From Phellopilus nigrolimitatus (taxonomy: Eukaryota; Basidiomycota; Agaricomycetes; Hymenochaetales; Hymenochaetaceae), in assembly GCA_021029095.1 (NCBI GenBank), contig JAJOHG010000094.1:1-64000 (forward strand): DNA of 64,000 nucleotides, in the 5' to 3' direction. Position 1 is the first letter of the stretch; each line of letters begins with the position of its first letter. The notes below the pieces were generated by a model. It was not told the origin of the DNA. It did not search any database and saw only the letters and a list, made by a program, of their open reading frames with translations. Positions 21,568-33,026 of this stretch are shown here, piece by piece. The position numbers were made by a program, and so were the translations under genes.

Positions 21568-21951
21568 ATAATGCACGTGTCCCTCCCGAGATCCCAAGTT
21601 GATCAGACTTTTGGGTCGTCGAAAGCCCACCAGGCGGGCACCATCAGCCGCGGTCTAGTCTTGTATCGCTTTACCGCACATGCAAGTCCTAGAAAAGCGT
21701 TGCAGAGCCCGGGCTCTACAGGGAGATAACCATCGGTGACGCCTACGTAAAATCTAGGAGATCAGGCGAGATTGTTGCCCCTCTCCTTGCGCGGACACTC
21801 TCGGCAAACAAGAACCTCGCGGCGCTCGTCGGATCTCTGTTTTTTGGTACTGATAATCACAAAGAAGTCGAGTACCTCGCACATGTCCAGATCCTAGCTG
21901 CGAGTGCGAATGTAGCGCATGTGGTCATCTATGGATACAGCAACGGCACGC
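21568..21951 (+). pseudogene. 5' fragment of an F-box-like gene, fused to a permease tail
   Basis: Nearly matches the first 120 or so codons of the intact gene at 31881-33026: EIVAPLLARTLSAN and QILAASANVAHVVIYGYSNG are readable. Small insertions break the frame in the F-box part. The match ends abruptly at the bases encoding GYSNGT, where methionine-permease sequence begins. Confidence 0.75.
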
Positions 21952-22335
21952 CTCCGCTGCCCTACTATCTGTAAGTGCGCGCTGGACACTAGTTTCGGTT
22001 CCGTCTCGCACGGATTCTCAATCGCGTCTCTAGGTACTGCATAATCGGCATCAGCGTGCTGATCGCGGGCATCGTGTATTGGGCAATATGGCGTGTCGTG
22101 CTACCGCGCGTTTAGGTACGAGCTTGTGCCGGAAAAGGTGACACTCAGCGACGGTACGGTCGTCATTGTTGTGCGTCTGCCCTTCCCTCTTATCTCCTCC
22201 CGTCTTCACTCGATTATGCTGATTACTAAGTGTCCTACCTATAGTTTCAGAGAAAGAAGCTCCAGTGAGCCGAAAGGTAATGCTTCCAGTGCCTCTCGAG
22301 TGCTGTGCTCATACCGTTTACCGTGTATTGAACGA
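21947..22335 (+). pseudogene. C-terminal fragment of a MUP1-like methionine permease gene (copy 2)
   Basis: Reads PPLPYYL, an intron (21971-22033), then YCIIGISVLIAGIVYWAIWR. A one-base loss near 22113 puts TAG in frame. The continuation YELVPEKVTLSDGTVVIV is found in the shifted frame, followed by a last small exon after 22245. The join to the F-box fragment falls in CACGC (21947-21951), a pentamer present in both parents. Confidence 0.7.
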
Positions 22336-23182
22336 CAAACTCGACTGAGGTTCCGCTCTCTGCTCGTAGCTCCTCGTGTAATATAGATAATATGGTTGGA
22401 TTGGGGGGGGGTTCGAAACACGTCGTTTTGCATTGAAAGTCATCCGCATGCGGTGCTGAAGGTCTGTAGGGCGAGGTCGGATTTGCTTCATATCGTCGAC
22501 ACTTCTCAAGTTATGGACGAGCCCGCTTTACAGTACATCCCCGATATTTCAATCATGTCGCGCCGGTCAGAAATTAAGGGCTTATTCCTTCTTCCAGTGT
22601 GTGTGTATTTTCTTTTGCTTGTGAATTGCAAGGTGGGGGGCTTACATGAAAAGGCTCAGAAAGACAGACTTTGTTATCTCGTGGAATTCAGAAATTAAAA
22701 AGACCATGTCAGACCCGGAGAAGTCGAACCATGCTGACGGCTTCTGCAGTGCCAACCTAAAGAACGTCTCGAGATTCGCGCCTCATGCCCAGGTCGCAAT
22801 AGAACTCCGTAGTCAGTATCCTAATTCTCGGTCCGCGTCAACATGAAGCAAATCCAGATCACATGAAAAGGAAACAGGCAATGGACATCTTCACAAGATG
22901 AGTGGATACAGTTGGCATCGGCAGTGTGGACTAGACAGCCTGCGGTGATTTGGTGTCAATTTGATGGATTCACAAGCTCTAGGACAGTCTTGCCTGCAAA
23001 CGCGACCCCCTCGAACCCGTCAAACAGACAGCGAAGACCAACCGTACTGGTATATCACTGTATTCGTTCATGCAGATCTCCGACCTCCGATGATTTTACG
23101 TGCTCTAGAGTAACCTCGACGGCAAGCTCGACTCTTTTGTACCTGTAATAACTGTCAAACAGACAGCGAACAGTATCCATAC
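22336..23182. other. Intergenic
   Basis: Short frames only. No domain, splice pattern or repeat recognised. Confidence 0.35.
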
Positions 23183-23210
23183 GACTTGACCGCTTCTCGA
23201 CATCATGCGA
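23183..23210 (+). promoter_or_regulatory. Conserved upstream block of T2; paralogous empty transposon site
   Basis: GACTTGACCGCTTCTCGACATC corresponds to the T1 upstream region on both sides of the 1.6-kb transposon and to the block upstream of T3. The target heptamer is present once here. Confidence 0.45.
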
Positions 23211-23424
23211 CTAAAGCGGCAAACCATTTTCGAGAAGAAGGAAGAGGATGTCTCGACGCGTATGCTTGATGTCCTGCTTCTCAAGAATTTCTCCAGGCTG
23301 CATCAGGGAAATTGGTGGTAGCATTGTTGTATGAGCGTTGTCCATTTTGTTTTTCACTTTACCACTCACTTCTCGTCTCAGCCCTTGTACTCGCTTTTAC
23401 ACTCACCATTCATTAAGGTCCAAC

Positions 23425-25092
23425 ATGTCCTCCGATGCGCCTCCCTCGTACGAGTCTATCGTTGCACGCTTCGAGCAGTGTCTTGGGTCCAACCCAAAGC
23501 CTCAGGAGGTCCTCAACGTCGCTAAACAGGTTTCTCAGTACGAAATTGACATCCTCGTTGCCAATGCTGGCAAAACGGCGGATTTGAAGCAGGCCGAGGA
23601 AGCCGCCTTCACGGTCGGCGTGGCCAAGACGCTATCGTCTCAGGATGCCGCCCTGAAACTTAAAACAGTTGCTGCCGACGCTGCGGCCGCATGTAGTGAA
23701 ATTGAAACCATGTTTACCAACCTCACGAGCACGCTGGCAAGTATCGACGCGAAGAATATTCCACCGAAAGAGGGCGCCTTCGTCCCGAGATTTAGAATCT
23801 TAAATCAAGTATGTCGCCTTCTTTCACTATCACTTTGAAGCTTGGAAATGTGCTCACCAGTTAATATCCTTGCTCTTTCCATTTTTGCAGGAGTTTCGCC
23901 AGATCGTGCACCTCAGTAAAGATCTCGCCATTAAGATCTCCGTCTATGGTTTGCGTAAGTCCGGTTTAAGTATTATAAGTCATGTCGCGTTGTATTTGTT
24001 GACGGAAGGCACCATAAGGCTTTGACTCGGTCATTATTCCTATCTGCAAGGATAAATCTCTATCCACTGAACAGAGGAAGGAAAAACTCGTGGAGTTCAT
24101 TAATGTACGCTTTTACGTCATCTTCTTTTCTACCTGATAACTTATATGTATGCAGGACGCTGACTCCTTCCGTGGAGAAGTTGGAACCATAGAGAAGAAT
24201 TTCAACAATCTCAAAACTAATTTTGCTACATTCCTCAATTCCTTCGGTAGCTGGGCTTCCGATAAGGAAGGCGCGGACACCGAAGAGCTCAAGCAAGCGC
24301 GTAAGGACTTGGATCAGCTGAGAAAGGAGGTGTCTGGACTCAGAGCTGCCCTCCTTGCGGTTGGTTCTCTCGCTGCTACCTCATTGCCTGTAACCGCAAT
24401 CTTGGCTTACCTGTCATGGCCTTTCGCGGAGTTCGTCATAGTAAGTAAATACTCGGGTCACAGCCTTCATCTACTGTAGTTGCTGCACCTGACAAGCATT
24501 GTAGCTCGGTGGTTTGATCTTCGCGGGTTTAAGCACCGTCACCGTCTTGGGTCTGGCCATTGCCTACTCATGTAAGTCCTATTCTACGTTCCTTCTTATC
24601 CTGACATATCTCCTTTATTTCTCTTAGCCAAAGTAGATCAAGTCGAAGCCAAGCAAGCGCGCATTGACTCCTTGGTCCAATCGATCAACGACATCAAGAC
24701 GACACGCGAGAAACTTCGATTACTCGGCACAGAAAACCTGCCCCTTTTCAACCATAACATTTCTGTCCTGGCCTTGCTCTGGACATCCGCGCACAACGAT
24801 GCTAATGCGATCAAGAAATGGCTTGAGAGCGGTGCGAAGGACGCCGTGAGTGAACATAACTCACCTCTGCCCTTTCAAAGCTACTTATGACAGTTCTGTT
24901 GCTCAGGACATGCCCGAATACATGTTGATCTCGGTCAATGAGGCCGTCAGCATCTGTGCGTTTTACTTATCCTTCCCCTTTTGCTGTGGTGATAAACCTG
25001 ACCAATAAACACATGCTTCAGACAAGACAATGGCAGGCTACCTTCGCCAATACGCGGACGGCATCGCATCAGTCAATATTCCAAAGCCGTGA
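23425..25092 (+). CDS. Helical protein T2, putative ClyA/Hbl-like membrane-inserting family
   Basis: Eight exons (23425-23808, 23891-23954, 24019-24104, 24156-24440, 24505-24571, 24628-24845, 24907-24955, 25022-25092), 408 codons. Exons 1 to 7 have exactly the T1 and T3 exon lengths, and all introns are GT/AG. Coiled-coil-like helices surround a hydrophobic hairpin in exons 4-5 (SLAATSLPVTAILAYLS, then GGLIFAGLSTVTVLGLA). No cleavable signal peptide, as is usual for alpha-helical membrane-inserting proteins made without secretion signals. It lacks the TATATAAG box of T1 and T3. It lies tail to tail with T3, forming an inverted duplication. The biological target is unknown: defence, self/non-self and predation deterrence are all possible. 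Confidence 0.85.
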
Positions 25093-25249
25093 TTCTCATA
25101 AGTCAAAATCTAAGAGCTCACGAGTTGCATCGAGAAAATAAATAAGTGTGCTGTTTCATGTACAATAGTCAGAAGAAATGTCGAGAACGACTGCAAAACA
25201 ATGAATGATCTGCTTTGAAACTTGCTTTTCAAGACACGCTCGTCGTATT

Positions 25250-25735
25250 CTTTATGTGCACGAAACTCGCTACATCTGACTTCTGGAGTATGAGCACAGC
25301 ACTCGAGAGTCAGAAGCATCGCTTTTCTGCCCACCGAATCTTGCTCTGAAATTGTAGTAGAACACCCAGATATCAATACATTCGAGTGAAGACCGAAGGA
25401 GATAAAGGGAAAAGGCAAAACCCGCGACAATAACTACGCATACAGATAGCTGACACATTTGGCTCGAATTCCAGGAACGTACTTACATACATAGACAGTA
25501 CTTGACTTCTTACTCCTCGAATCCCAGGTTGTTTCCTTGTTTTGTTCTCGAGTGTTCTCGACACATCCAAATTCCAAAGACGAAAGGAAATAAGAGGAAA
25601 GGGCAGACGCATGAGTAGCATCGCCAAGGGTCTTCGCCAACACGAGCCGAACATGTGCGGTAGCATGATGCGCATGTAACCCAGGTCAGCAAGCTGATGC
25701 TGATTACGCAGTTAGAACTACTATTGAGAATCCAC
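25250..25735 (-). pseudogene. Decayed permease C-terminal fragment (copy 3)
   Basis: On the reverse strand, sequence from 25735 aligns with the permease exon of copy 2 (TAATCAGCATCAGCTTGCTGA and the following membrane segment). The intron-like CTGCCCTTTCCTCTTATTTC then appears, followed by a second diverged copy of that segment (TTGCCTTTTCCCTTTATCTC) and the shared tail CTCGAGTGCTGTGCTCATAC. No open frame remains. It lies between T2 and T3. Confidence 0.55.
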
Positions 25736-25847
25736 GCATTTGTGCTTCAGTCGTTCTTGACATTTCTTCTGACTATTGTACATAAAATAATACACTTAAT
25801 TCTTATCTCGATGCAACTCTGGGCTCTTAAATTTTGACTTATGACGA

Positions 25848-27498
25848 TTACGGCTTTGGGATATTGATTGACGCAATGCCGTCTGCATATTGGCGAAGGT
25901 AGCCTGCCATTGTCTTGTCTGAAGCATGTGTTTATTGGTCAGGTTTATCACCACAGCAAAAGGGGAAGGATAAGTAAAACGCACAGATGCTGACGGCCTC
26001 ATTGACCGAGATCAGCATGTATTCGGGCATGTCCTGAGCAACAGAACTGTCAGCACTAGTTTCAGAAGAGTCAAGGTGAGTTATGTCCATTCACAGCGTC
26101 TTTGGCACCGCCTTCAAGCCACGTCTTGATCTCCAGCGCATCATTATGCGCAGATGTCCAGAGCAGAGTCATGACAGAGACGTTTTGGTTAAAGAGCTTA
26201 AGGTTTTCGGTGCCGAGCAGTTCGAGCTTCTCGCGAGTCGCCTTAATGTCGTTGATCGACTGGACCAAGGCATCAATGCGCGCTTGCTTGGCTTCGACTT
26301 GTTCTTTCTTTGCTAAGAGAAGTGAGAGAGAGAGATGGCAGAGTAAGAAGAAGCGGACTGACAATCGATAGCAATGGCCAGGCCGACGACAGAGCTGGTG
26401 CTTACACCCGCGAAAATCAAACCACCGATCTAATATTTTATCAGGCACATTCGGGATGAAGGACGTAGCCCGAGGGTCGACTCACAATGACAAATAGCGC
26501 GAACGGACCCGACAATAAAGCCAAGATTCCAGTTACCGGCAATGAGGCGGCGGCGACTCCACCGACCGCAAAGAGGGCGACTCTGAGTTCAGATAGCTCA
26601 TTCCTCAATTTATCCAAGTCCTTACGCGCTTGCTCGAGCTCTTTGGTGTCCGCGCCTTCTTTATCGGAGGCCCAGCCACTGAAAGAACCGATGAACACAG
26701 CAAAATCACTTTTGAGATTGTTGAGACTCTTCTCCATGGCAGCGGCTTTATCGGAGAAGGTGTCGGCATCCTGCAAGCATCGAGAGGATCAGGAGAAGCT
26801 TGAGTGAAACGTGATTACACTGGAACGCACCTTGATGAATTCCCCAATTTTTTCCTTCCTCTTCTCAATGGTGAGAGATGTATCCTTGCAAATAGGAATA
26901 ATGTCCGAGTCAAAGCCTTATAATGCTTGTCAACGGGTACACTGTGACACGAATTAAAATGATCGAATCTCAGACTTACGCAAACCATAGACTGCGATCT
27001 TGACAGCGAGATCCTTGCTGTCGTGCACGATCTGGCGAAACATCTACAAAAAGTAGATAGAGGAGGAAGGTTAGCTAGCGAACACATTTCTCAGAGCGAA
27101 AGTAAATGACATACTTGATTCAAAGTTCTAAATCTTGGAACGAAGGCACCCTCTTTCGGTGGAATACTCATCGCGTCGATACTTGCCAGCGTTCTCATGA
27201 GATTGGTAAACATAACCTCAATTTCGCTGCATGCGGCCGTAGCGTCGGCGGCAGCTGTTCTAAGATACAAGGCTGCATCCTTAGACGACATTTCCCTGGC
27301 CACTCCGATGGTGAAGGTGGTCTTCTGGTCTGGCGTCATATCCACTATCTTGCCAGCATTGGCAATGAGGATGTCAATTTCGTACTGAGGAAGCTGTTTG
27401 GTGGTGTCGAGAACATCCTGAGGCTTTGGCTTGGAGCCAAGACGCTGCTCTAAGCGTGCAACGACAGACTCGTACGAGGGAGGAGCGTCGGAGGACAT
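25848..27498 (-). CDS. Helical protein T3, putative ClyA/Hbl-like membrane-inserting family
   Basis: Eight exons (27498-27115, 27043-26980, 26916-26831, 26770-26486, 26429-26363, 26312-26095, 26033-25985, 25918-25848), 408 codons. Exon lengths are identical to T2 throughout. It begins MSSDAPPSYESVVARLEQ. The hydrophobic hairpin lies in exons 4-5 (GGVAAASLPVTGILALLS, then GGLIFAGVSTSSVVG). The C-terminal helix after the hairpin is close to T2, and the 3' flanks of the two genes also align, so they duplicated as one inverted block. The reading frame is intact, so the protein is probably functional. Confidence 0.85.
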
Positions 27499-27556
27499 GT
27501 TGGTGACTGACTGTAAAAGCAAGTACGAGCTCTGAAATGAATAAACCAGCCACGGT

Positions 27557-27564
27557 CTTATATA
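27557..27564 (-). promoter_or_regulatory. TATA box of T3
   Basis: TATATAAG 59-66 bp upstream of the ATG, matching T1. Confidence 0.6.
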
Positions 27565-27738
27565 GCAATGGCACCAGGAAACAATAAACCAGGCCGAAAG
27601 ACATGGTGGCTCTGAACCGTAATCTCTGGCGCATATGCATAGGCACTCAAGGAAGTCCGGATCGGAAGCAGAACGGGCATTGAACACGCACCTCGTGACT
27701 TTCTTTTTTTCTCCTCGCAAACGGTTTACCACTTGGAT

Positions 27739-27760
27739 CGTAAGATGTCAAGAAGCAGCC
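27739..27760 (-). promoter_or_regulatory. Conserved upstream block of T3
   Basis: GCTGCTTCTTGACATCTTACG in gene orientation. It aligns with 17996-18016 and 23183-23210. Confidence 0.35.
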
Positions 27761-28631
27761 TATTTGAGAGTTATTACAGGTACAAAAAAGTCGAGTTTGG
27801 AAGTTGCGGACGTCATTACCCGAGGACACGCTGGTCAATTGAATTGACGCTGCCCAACCGAAGTACCACGGATTTCCCAGAACGCATTGTCGAATGTCAG
27901 CTGCATATTGCTCATCTCGTGGACGATATCCATTGCCTATTTTATGTCAAGTCAAGCGTGCTAATAAGATGTTTCATAGTAAGCGTCGAGAAGCAAGACA
28001 AATGGAAGAAATGAATTTCTTGACTCGGGACACTGCTTACTTCCTCATACCACACACCCGAAATATGCATCAACGCACTGCGAGGTATGCGAACGAACAC
28101 TGTCAATACGTACAGGTCACCGTCTCGCCTTCTAAAACGTATGATGTCGAACCTTCGTGCAGATCGTTGGGCGAGAGGTGCCTGGCGGCAACGTCGCAGC
28201 GATGCCGCAATCATCCGTCGAGTTCGGGGTGGGTGGAAGATATCAGAGGCGCGAAAAGCGAGTGCATCGGTTGACATCGCGGTCACTGGCGCGGTCTAAA
28301 ATCAGGTTAAGAACAAAGAAACATTGCATCTGAAGATGCGATACAGTAAAACACCATACCCGCACACGATCGTCTGGAGTGGCGTCTATTTAGAGTCGAA
28401 TTAGGATACGACCATTGCCTGGGTGGAATTTGGCCTTTCGAGCCCGGGGATAATGTATCTATTTGAATGGATGGCATTGCCTCAATCTTGCGGGCAAACG
28501 TGCAAGCCTCGTTGCGGAGCCCTACTGCAAGGGATATGGATAAATCAGATTGATTGGTAAGGCTCGCGTATGTGACTCAATCGTTATTGGACCACTTTCA
28601 TTGCAACTGACTTGTTCATATATCTCTACAG
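27761..28631. other. Intergenic
   Basis: Only short unsupported frames. Confidence 0.35.
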
Positions 28632-29416
28632 ACAGGACTAGCGGCAGTGATCGATTTTGTGTCGAAGAACGGAGACTGAAGCTTGCAGCGCTCACGATGC
28701 ACTTTGCGGCTGCCCTACCTCCATTGGATGACCTGGAGGGGCGCGTAGGATCCACTGACGCGCGGCGGACGGTATTCGTCGTGCACGTGCTCACGCACGC
28801 GGCGATGATCGTCCTGCACCTTGGCCTCGCGGCTGCAGGTGACGTCGACGCCGCGCAGGTATGCCTTGCGGCGGCGGATGCGATTGCTCGTGTGCCTGAG
28901 GTTGGCGGGACTTCCGAATTAGGGTTGTTGGACCCTGTACTTGGGGTACGTTCATTTTTCATTTTTATCAGTAACCTGGCCTGCTTCAAGCTTTTCCTCT
29001 CCATTTTCGTCCGCTTGTTCAATGGTAAAATCCTCTTTCTTTGTTGCAGACAACTGGCATGACGCTCGCGCAGTTGTACATACAAGAGCTTGCTCGCGAG
29101 GCGAGCTCTCAAAAGACACCTAATTCGCGAGAGCGCTTGGAGATACTCGTGCGAAACACGAAGCGACTCAGAGATGTTGCCAAGGACGGTATTGGGTGTC
29201 CTGTATATGGTACGTGTGTGACTTCCTTTTCTCCTTCTTTAAGTCTCCTTTCTTTCTTTTTTCTCACCCATCAAGCCTAAGATACGGGCTGTTGAGAGGT
29301 GGGCTAAGAAGAGGGTGGGATATTGCTTTAGAGAAAGTCTAATCTTGCTCTTTGCAGGACTGCAAGTGCCCAGGATACTCAAATTACTTCGGAAACAGAA
29401 TTTGGATACATTATAG
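28632..29416 (+). pseudogene. C-terminal part of a fungal transcription-factor gene
   Basis: Three linked exons (28632-28945, 29050-29209, 29358-29416) with good splice sites end at a stop. They resemble the C-terminus of the Zn2Cys6 regulator at 49762-52092: LPPLDDL, FVVHVLTHAAMIVL, LGLLDPVLG and GMTLAQLYIQE match in order, and the intron after LDPVLG is conserved. I found no zinc cluster or middle region upstream, so this is probably a 5'-truncated copy. A short unrecognised upstream exon is possible (donor at 28558). Confidence 0.6.
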
Positions 29417-29841
29417 AAAGTGACTAATTTTCCATGATTGATTTATACATTCTCTTCGATTTTCTGATGCCTGATCTACTCTTTCACAACATTGGTAATT
29501 AGCTAGGTCTTCGGGTAAACATAAGGATGTGTGCTCGGTTTTTCTAAGCACTCGCAGGACGTATGATGTAGGGATGTCTACCATTCTCACTCACCTTCTT
29601 CGGGACAGCTGAAATGCTCGCACCGAATGCTTAGCTTCAAATTTCACGCAGCTGCATTGTATAATTTTTATTTGAAAACTACGTATAAACACCTGCATTC
29701 CGGATGTAGGAACGACGGAGTTAAAGGGGTTTGTACGAGTATGCTGTTTCATTGCGAAGGGAAATTGACAATTGTTAGAACGGTGACAACGTACACGAGT
29801 ACTACAGTTTATAAGGTAAACACAACAAAGCATGTGCGAAG
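29417..29841. other. Intergenic
   Basis: Nothing recognised. Confidence 0.4.
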
Positions 29842-31508
29842 CTAGTCAAAGTACTCCACCATTGCAATTTTACCATGAGTCCTTCTGACGAGAGCGCCGC
29901 TGCTGAAGTCCGTGTTGTATACTGTAGAAGGTATGAACCCAGAAGCATCACTGTGACACAATGGCGGACGTGGAGTCCACATGCTTGAAAGTGTCATGGC
30001 ACGAGATTCCGTGCCCAGGCTGTTGTGGACAACGAAGCGCCCGCTCTTCGACATCCCGCATACTTTTCCAGCCATCGAATTCTCGAAAATAAGAGGCGCA
30101 GAGCACTTTCCTAAATAAAAAGAGAACTCTCGGTCCCATAAGCCCGGGTCTGGCGATATACCATGACCTGGTGTTCTGCGCAGAAGATAGACCTGCTGAG
30201 CGGTCACGATGGTTTGTTGTTTCTCTTCCCCAAAACATCCATGGCGGACCTCGTTGTATGCAAGGACAGTGGAAATAGATTCGACAACTTCCTCGTCGCC
30301 TTCATAGTGCCACGGAACCATCCCTCCTCTAGGACCATGGAGCGACATAGAAGCAAGAATAGATGTATACGAAATGTCCACCGTTTCAGACCCGGAAAGA
30401 TTGTGGAGATCGACAGCGTCTGACACAAAGCTTTCGAATCTAACCGAAGGGTGAGATTCCGCGTTGAGAAGCAGAACAGCTCTGAATATTTCCTTTAGGG
30501 ACACGGCACAGAGCATGTGTCCGCGTCCATCTCTGGGTTCCTTATGTCGATTAAGGGCAACAATTAGAGTATCACATGTGATCGCACTACCGCCGTAATT
30601 GACCTGTAATAATTTCTGGTTTAGCTTGGACCACGCTGCCGTGCTAGAAATAGGCGAACCTTTTCGCCCAACCGTATCAAAATATGTTTCTTAGCCAGCA
30701 AATTCACGGCAATCACCCATGTGGACTGAGAAGACACTGCTGCATAAGACCCTCGTATTGAGCAAGTCACCTCCATAAGTCCATCGTCTTCGCGAGGATG
30801 ATCTAGGGAAAAGACAGATTCGAAACATTTCTTTGCGATATCAAGTTCAATAATCTCGATGTGCCTATATGTGACGGGCCTGAGTTCACGTGTGTTTTGC
30901 GCAGTAAGACCAACGATGTCGACTTACAGATGACTGTCGTTAACATAACAGAAGACAACCCTTATAACGGAAGAAGAGACATAGTCGAAATTGAACGACT
31001 TCAGCCCAATAGATCCGCTGTATGGCGTTGTGAAAGCCGCTGCCTTGCCGAGAGAATGTAGATCCCAGCAAATCACACAAACACATGATTCCTGCTTAGA
31101 GTACTCAAGAAGATACTTTCTTCCTGGCAATGCCAAAAGCGAAGGCCAGGCACGTTGAGTGAAGAGCCCGATAGCGCTCGTCATGCAAGGAGAGGAACTA
31201 GTCCAGTTGTAGTACCCCTTCACTGAGCGGACAACGAAGCGTCGTAGTTCTTCCGCGCTAACGTTTTCTATAGGTCTGAATGGGTCACCATCGAGAGTAA
31301 GGTCGAAGTCGACGAAGAACGAAAGCCAGACAGGCCGGGATGAGACGACGCCCCACAGGCGTTTGCAACACTGTTGATGGTTCGAGAGATAATGCGAATA
31401 ATCAAGTAAACCGTTACTCACTCGTTCCAGCTTAAGAGCATCGACGACTCTGCAAAAACGAAGGATTTTGAGCAATATCTCATTCGGAATCTCTACCAGC
31501 GTAGTCAT
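29842..31508 (-). CDS. F-box protein B
   Basis: Four exons (31508-31422, 31370-30928, 30864-30660, 30615-29842) join to 503 codons. The F-box reads IPNEILLKILRFCRVVDALK, followed by RLWGVVSSRPVWLSFF. The long C-terminal part has no recognised domain and ends KIAMVEYFD. The role is inferred to be substrate choice for an SCF ubiquitin ligase. Exon number, intron positions and phases equal those of F-box gene A at 13304-14967. Start chosen at the ATG at 31508; another in-frame ATG at 31556 would add 16 residues. Confidence 0.8.
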
Positions 31509-31880
31509 CCGGTGTGGAAGGGAGGGCCAAGGGTATGTGAAACACGTGGTATGCATTTCTCTCGGTAGGCATCTTTCGGACTCCGACCGACAGTGTGTAA
31601 AAGTTACATACTAAATACTCCTTATTCGTGGACCTGTAATTTGTTTGCCTTCATTATGGGCCTTTGGTTAGATTATTCCGTTCATTTTGATCACACAGAC
31701 AAAGAACGCGCAGATTGAGGATACGTAGTACATGAAATTAAGAAAAGAAAAATGAATAACGTCTGATACCTTTCTACATATAAAAATTATAGTCAAAATT
31801 GCGGTTGTGGTGTAAGAAAGTAAAGAAATACATTACCTCCATTCTATGCGCCAAGGCTTAGTAAATGGCCAAATATGTCT
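31509..31880. other. Intergenic
   Basis: AT-rich; 3' flank of gene C and 5' flank of gene B. No gene seen. Confidence 0.4.
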
Positions 31881-33026
31881 TCATCTAAACTCGATGCATC
31901 GCGCCTTACACAGCTCTCGCAGAACAACCCTATTTTGCACGTATTCCCCGCCTCGAGCAAAACCCTGCAGATCGCGATACAGTACAATCTTCTCGAGCGA
32001 GTTCAACGTCGAGGAAGAGCGTAAGACTGAGATTAGATCCTCGACCCCGTCTGCGTCCGCTGTATATATCAGAGTCTTCAGAGCCGGACAATACTGCAGA
32101 GCAGACGGAAGGATATGCAATGAGTTTGCGCTTAGTAGCTGCAGATTATCTAGGTGCAGAGATGCAGAGGAGTTGAGAGGCGAAAACATGTCGCTCTCGA
32201 AACGATTAGAAGATATCGCAAGATCAATGAGTGATGAGGACCATGTTTCTAGACAGTACGCGAGTGCGCGGATTCCAGAATCGTTTTTTTCTACACCCGC
32301 GTAGAAAGATGCAATTGAAGGCGCCATGGAGGCCAAAAGGCGGAGTTGGTACGCGGAGAAGACAGTCGTTTTGCATATGAAGTCATGGAGGCGCGGACAA
32401 CATCCAGGCGTGGATATCGTCCTCAGAGATTCGTCGTCGGAGAGGCTCAGACTGTCATCAAGTGCACCGTGATGCATGTCGACTTTTTCAAGACGAGGCC
32501 ACTTAGACATCAGCTGGAGAAGCTCAGGAACAACGCATAACGCGCGAGTTGAGCTTCCTCCCACCAGCCCGATCCTCGACACCTCGAGCGATCGCAATTC
32601 CTTTAGCGATGCGAGCGCTGCACGGATCTTGCCTTGCGTGCCGTTGCTGTATCCATAGATGACCACATACGCGACATTCGCACTCGCAGCTAGGATCTGG
32701 GCATGTGCAATGGACTCGACTTCTAAGTGCAGCACAGTCCCGAGAAATAGAGAATTGACGAGTTTTGCGAGTTTCTCGTTTTCCGAAAGCGTCCGTGCAA
32801 GAAGAGGAGCAACAATATCCCCCGAATTCCTAGATATTACGTAGGTGCCACCGATGGTTATCTCCCTGTAGAGCTGGGGCTCTGCAACGTTTTTCCAGTA
32901 CTTGCACACACGACAGAGTGGTACAAGACTAGACCGCGGCTGATGGTGCCCGTCAGGTGGGTTTCCGACGACCTCGAAAATCTGATCAAGGATCTCGGGA
33001 GGGACACGAGCAATAATGTATTTCAT
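31881..33026 (-). CDS. F-box-like protein C with leucine-rich C-terminus
   Basis: Single exon of 382 codons. The N-terminus VPPEILDQIFEVVGNP and PLCRVCKYWKNVAEPQLYRE is the degenerate F-box pattern common in Agaricomycetes. The remainder has irregular leucine-rich segments (LRSLEVSRIGL, LDNLQLLSANSL). Likely an SCF adaptor; target unknown. A truncated near-copy lies at 21568-21951, joined to a permease tail. Confidence 0.8.
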   Translation of the reverse strand: MKYIIARVPPEILDQIFEVVGNPPDGHHQPRSSLVPLCRVCKYWKNVAEPQLYREITIGGTYVISRNSGDIVAPLLARTLSENEKLAKLVNSLFLGTVLHLEVESIAHAQILAASANVAYVVIYGYSNGTQGKIRAALASLKELRSLEVSRIGLVGGSSTRALCVVPELLQLMSKWPRLEKVDMHHGALDDSLSLSDDESLRTISTPGCCPRLHDFICKTTVFSAYQLRLLASMAPSIASFYAGVEKNDSGIRALAYCLETWSSSLIDLAISSNRFESDMFSPLNSSASLHLDNLQLLSANSLHILPSALQYCPALKTLIYTADADGVEDLISVLRSSSTLNSLEKIVLYRDLQGFARGGEYVQNRVVLRELCKARCIEFR

